A DNA stretch of 64,000 nt from an uncultured Granulosicoccaceae bacterium (lineage in GTDB: Bacteria > Pseudomonadota > Gammaproteobacteria > Granulosicoccales > Granulosicoccaceae): assembly GCA_938035945.1 (NCBI GenBank), contig CALHOU010000099.1, forward strand, positions 1 to 64,000, written 5' to 3'. Below, in pieces: positions 62,905-64,000 of this stretch. The position numbers were made by a program, and so were the translations under genes. Under the pieces are notes generated by a model. That model was not told the origin of the DNA and ran no database searches. It saw only the letters and a list, made by a program, of their open reading frames with translations. Position 1 is the first letter of the stretch. Each line of letters opens with the position of its first letter.

Positions 62905-63651
62905 ATGGATACGCACTATTTATTACAGATGCAATTGCTGCGCGATAAGGTGGATTCATTTGATCGATACCCCTACTTGTTGCCGGTGATCAAAAACTTT
63001 GAGAGCATAAATTTTCATCCACAAGTTACCTTTATCGTCGGTGAAAACGGCTCTGGCAAATCAACCTTACTAGAGGCCGTTGCAAGCGCCTGGGGGTTTA
63101 ACCCTGAAGGTGGTACTCGTAATATTGAATTTTCCACAAGATCATCACACTCAGATCTTTGGCAAAACATTCGTTTATCCAGAAGTTTTCGACGACCGAA
63201 AGATGGTTTCTTTCTCAGAGCTGAGAGCTTTTATAACGTAGCCAGCCATATTGATGAATTAGATGAAGAACCGTTCGGTGGTCCACCAATAATTGATGCC
63301 TATGGCGGCACATCTTTACATCAACAATCTCATGGAGAATCTTTTTTCGCATTAATGATGAATAGATTCAGCGGTAAAGGCCTCTACATATTAGACGAGC
63401 CCGAGGCAGCGTTGTCACCAACACGACAAATGGCCATGGTTTCCCGTATAAGCGACCTTACTAAAGATGACTCTCAATTTATTGTTGCTACGCACTCGCC
63501 CATATTAATGTCATTTCCTAACGCCGAGAATTACGAAAAAGATGATGGGCGACTTAAATCTGTCGACTATGAAGAGACTGAACATTATCAAGTTACGAAA
63601 GATTATTTATGTAACTATCAAAGCTATTTGAAAACACTAATTGAAGACTAA
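62905..63651 (+). CDS. stand-alone AAA-family ATPase (ABC/SMC-like fold)
   Basis: VTFIVGENGSGKSTLLEAVA Walker A, HGESFFALMMNRFSGKGLYILDEPEAALSPTRQ signature + Walker B, FIVATHSPILMSFP. Confidence 0.88.
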   Translation: MDTHYLLQMQLLRDKVDSFDRYPYLLPVIKNFESINFHPQVTFIVGENGSGKSTLLEAVASAWGFNPEGGTRNIEFSTRSSHSDLWQNIRLSRSFRRPKDGFFLRAESFYNVASHIDELDEEPFGGPPIIDAYGGTSLHQQSHGESFFALMMNRFSGKGLYILDEPEAALSPTRQMAMVSRISDLTKDDSQFIVATHSPILMSFPNAENYEKDDGRLKSVDYEETEHYQVTKDYLCNYQSYLKTLIED

Positions 63652-63662
63652 GGAATTCTGCG

Positions 63663-63809
63663 TTATAACGAAAGGAACACTTTGTCAACAAACTCAGTAA
63701 GAGCTTCATAGATGACCCAGGCTTTTGAGCGCCTTAACCTTGCCGCTGTCTGTTCTGTTTCTAGTTGTTCTTGTAATTTATTTGCTAGTTGGACATTGAT
63801 CACACCCAT
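63663..63809 (-). CDS. short ribbon-helix-helix (CopG/ParD-like) protein, 48 aa, below the length cut-off of the supplied ORF track
   Basis: translation MGVINVQLANKLQEQLETEQTAARLRRSKAWVIYEALTEFVDKVFLSL: RHH-type VQL..KL.EQLE....RSKAWVI.EAL.EF. Confidence 0.55.
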   Translation of the reverse strand: MGVINVQLANKLQEQLETEQTAARLRRSKAWVIYEALTEFVDKVFLSL

Positions 63810-63898
63810 TTCGGCCAAATTGAATTAAAGCCACCGAACTAATACTCACAACCTTGTCTAAACCCTAATGAATCGGCTTTTTTGGAAAATGCGCCACC

Positions 63899-64000
63899 AT
63901 GATCAAAATCCTGACCATTGCCTCCACACTGCTGTTCAGCAGCAGCCTTTTTGCCCTCTCCGAAGGCTTTCTTCCCAAAGGTGAGTTCCCAAAGACCGAC
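63899..64000 (+). CDS. secreted protein, N-terminal fragment (truncated by window edge)
   Basis: MIKILTIASTLLFSSSLFALSEGFLPKGEFPKTD... signal peptide-like; no stop before the window end. Confidence 0.5.
   Translation, partial: MIKILTIASTLLFSSSLFALSEGFLPKGEFPKTD

Overview
This 64-kb window looks like a chromosomal segment of a gammaproteobacterium, probably marine or free-living (inferred from gene content). It is densely coding on both strands. I saw no rRNA, tRNA, CRISPR array, transposase, integrase or prophage structural genes. Most of it is ordinary chromosomal content: amtB-glnK, a MoxR/DUF58/TgpA operon, ybiT, a minor-pilin operon, gor, ubiA, comF, nudC, dodecin and OmpA-like proteins, plus carbohydrate-active enzymes (GH16, GH31, an enolase-superfamily enzyme and a copper-radical-oxidase-like kelch protein). 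Regions most worth a second look: (1) a module of two related dynamin-like GTPases, both with an altered G3 motif (D-x-PDFDS), on either side of an orphan CobT-like VWA protein (55.4-60.7 kb); (2) an apparent operon of nucleoside phosphorylase, SPL-like radical SAM protein, SDR and a tiny zinc-ribbon ORF missing from the ORF track (40.8-43.5 kb); (3) two 63-bp direct repeats, about 95% identical, bracketing a VOC + ASCH gene pair near the left end; (4) an EAL protein with a C-terminal CZB-like domain whose metal ligands look substituted; (5) a predicted bacterial copper radical oxidase with a GlyGly-CTERM-like tail; (6) a minor-pilin operon with no pilY1. All functional calls come from reading motifs by eye; no database search was run.
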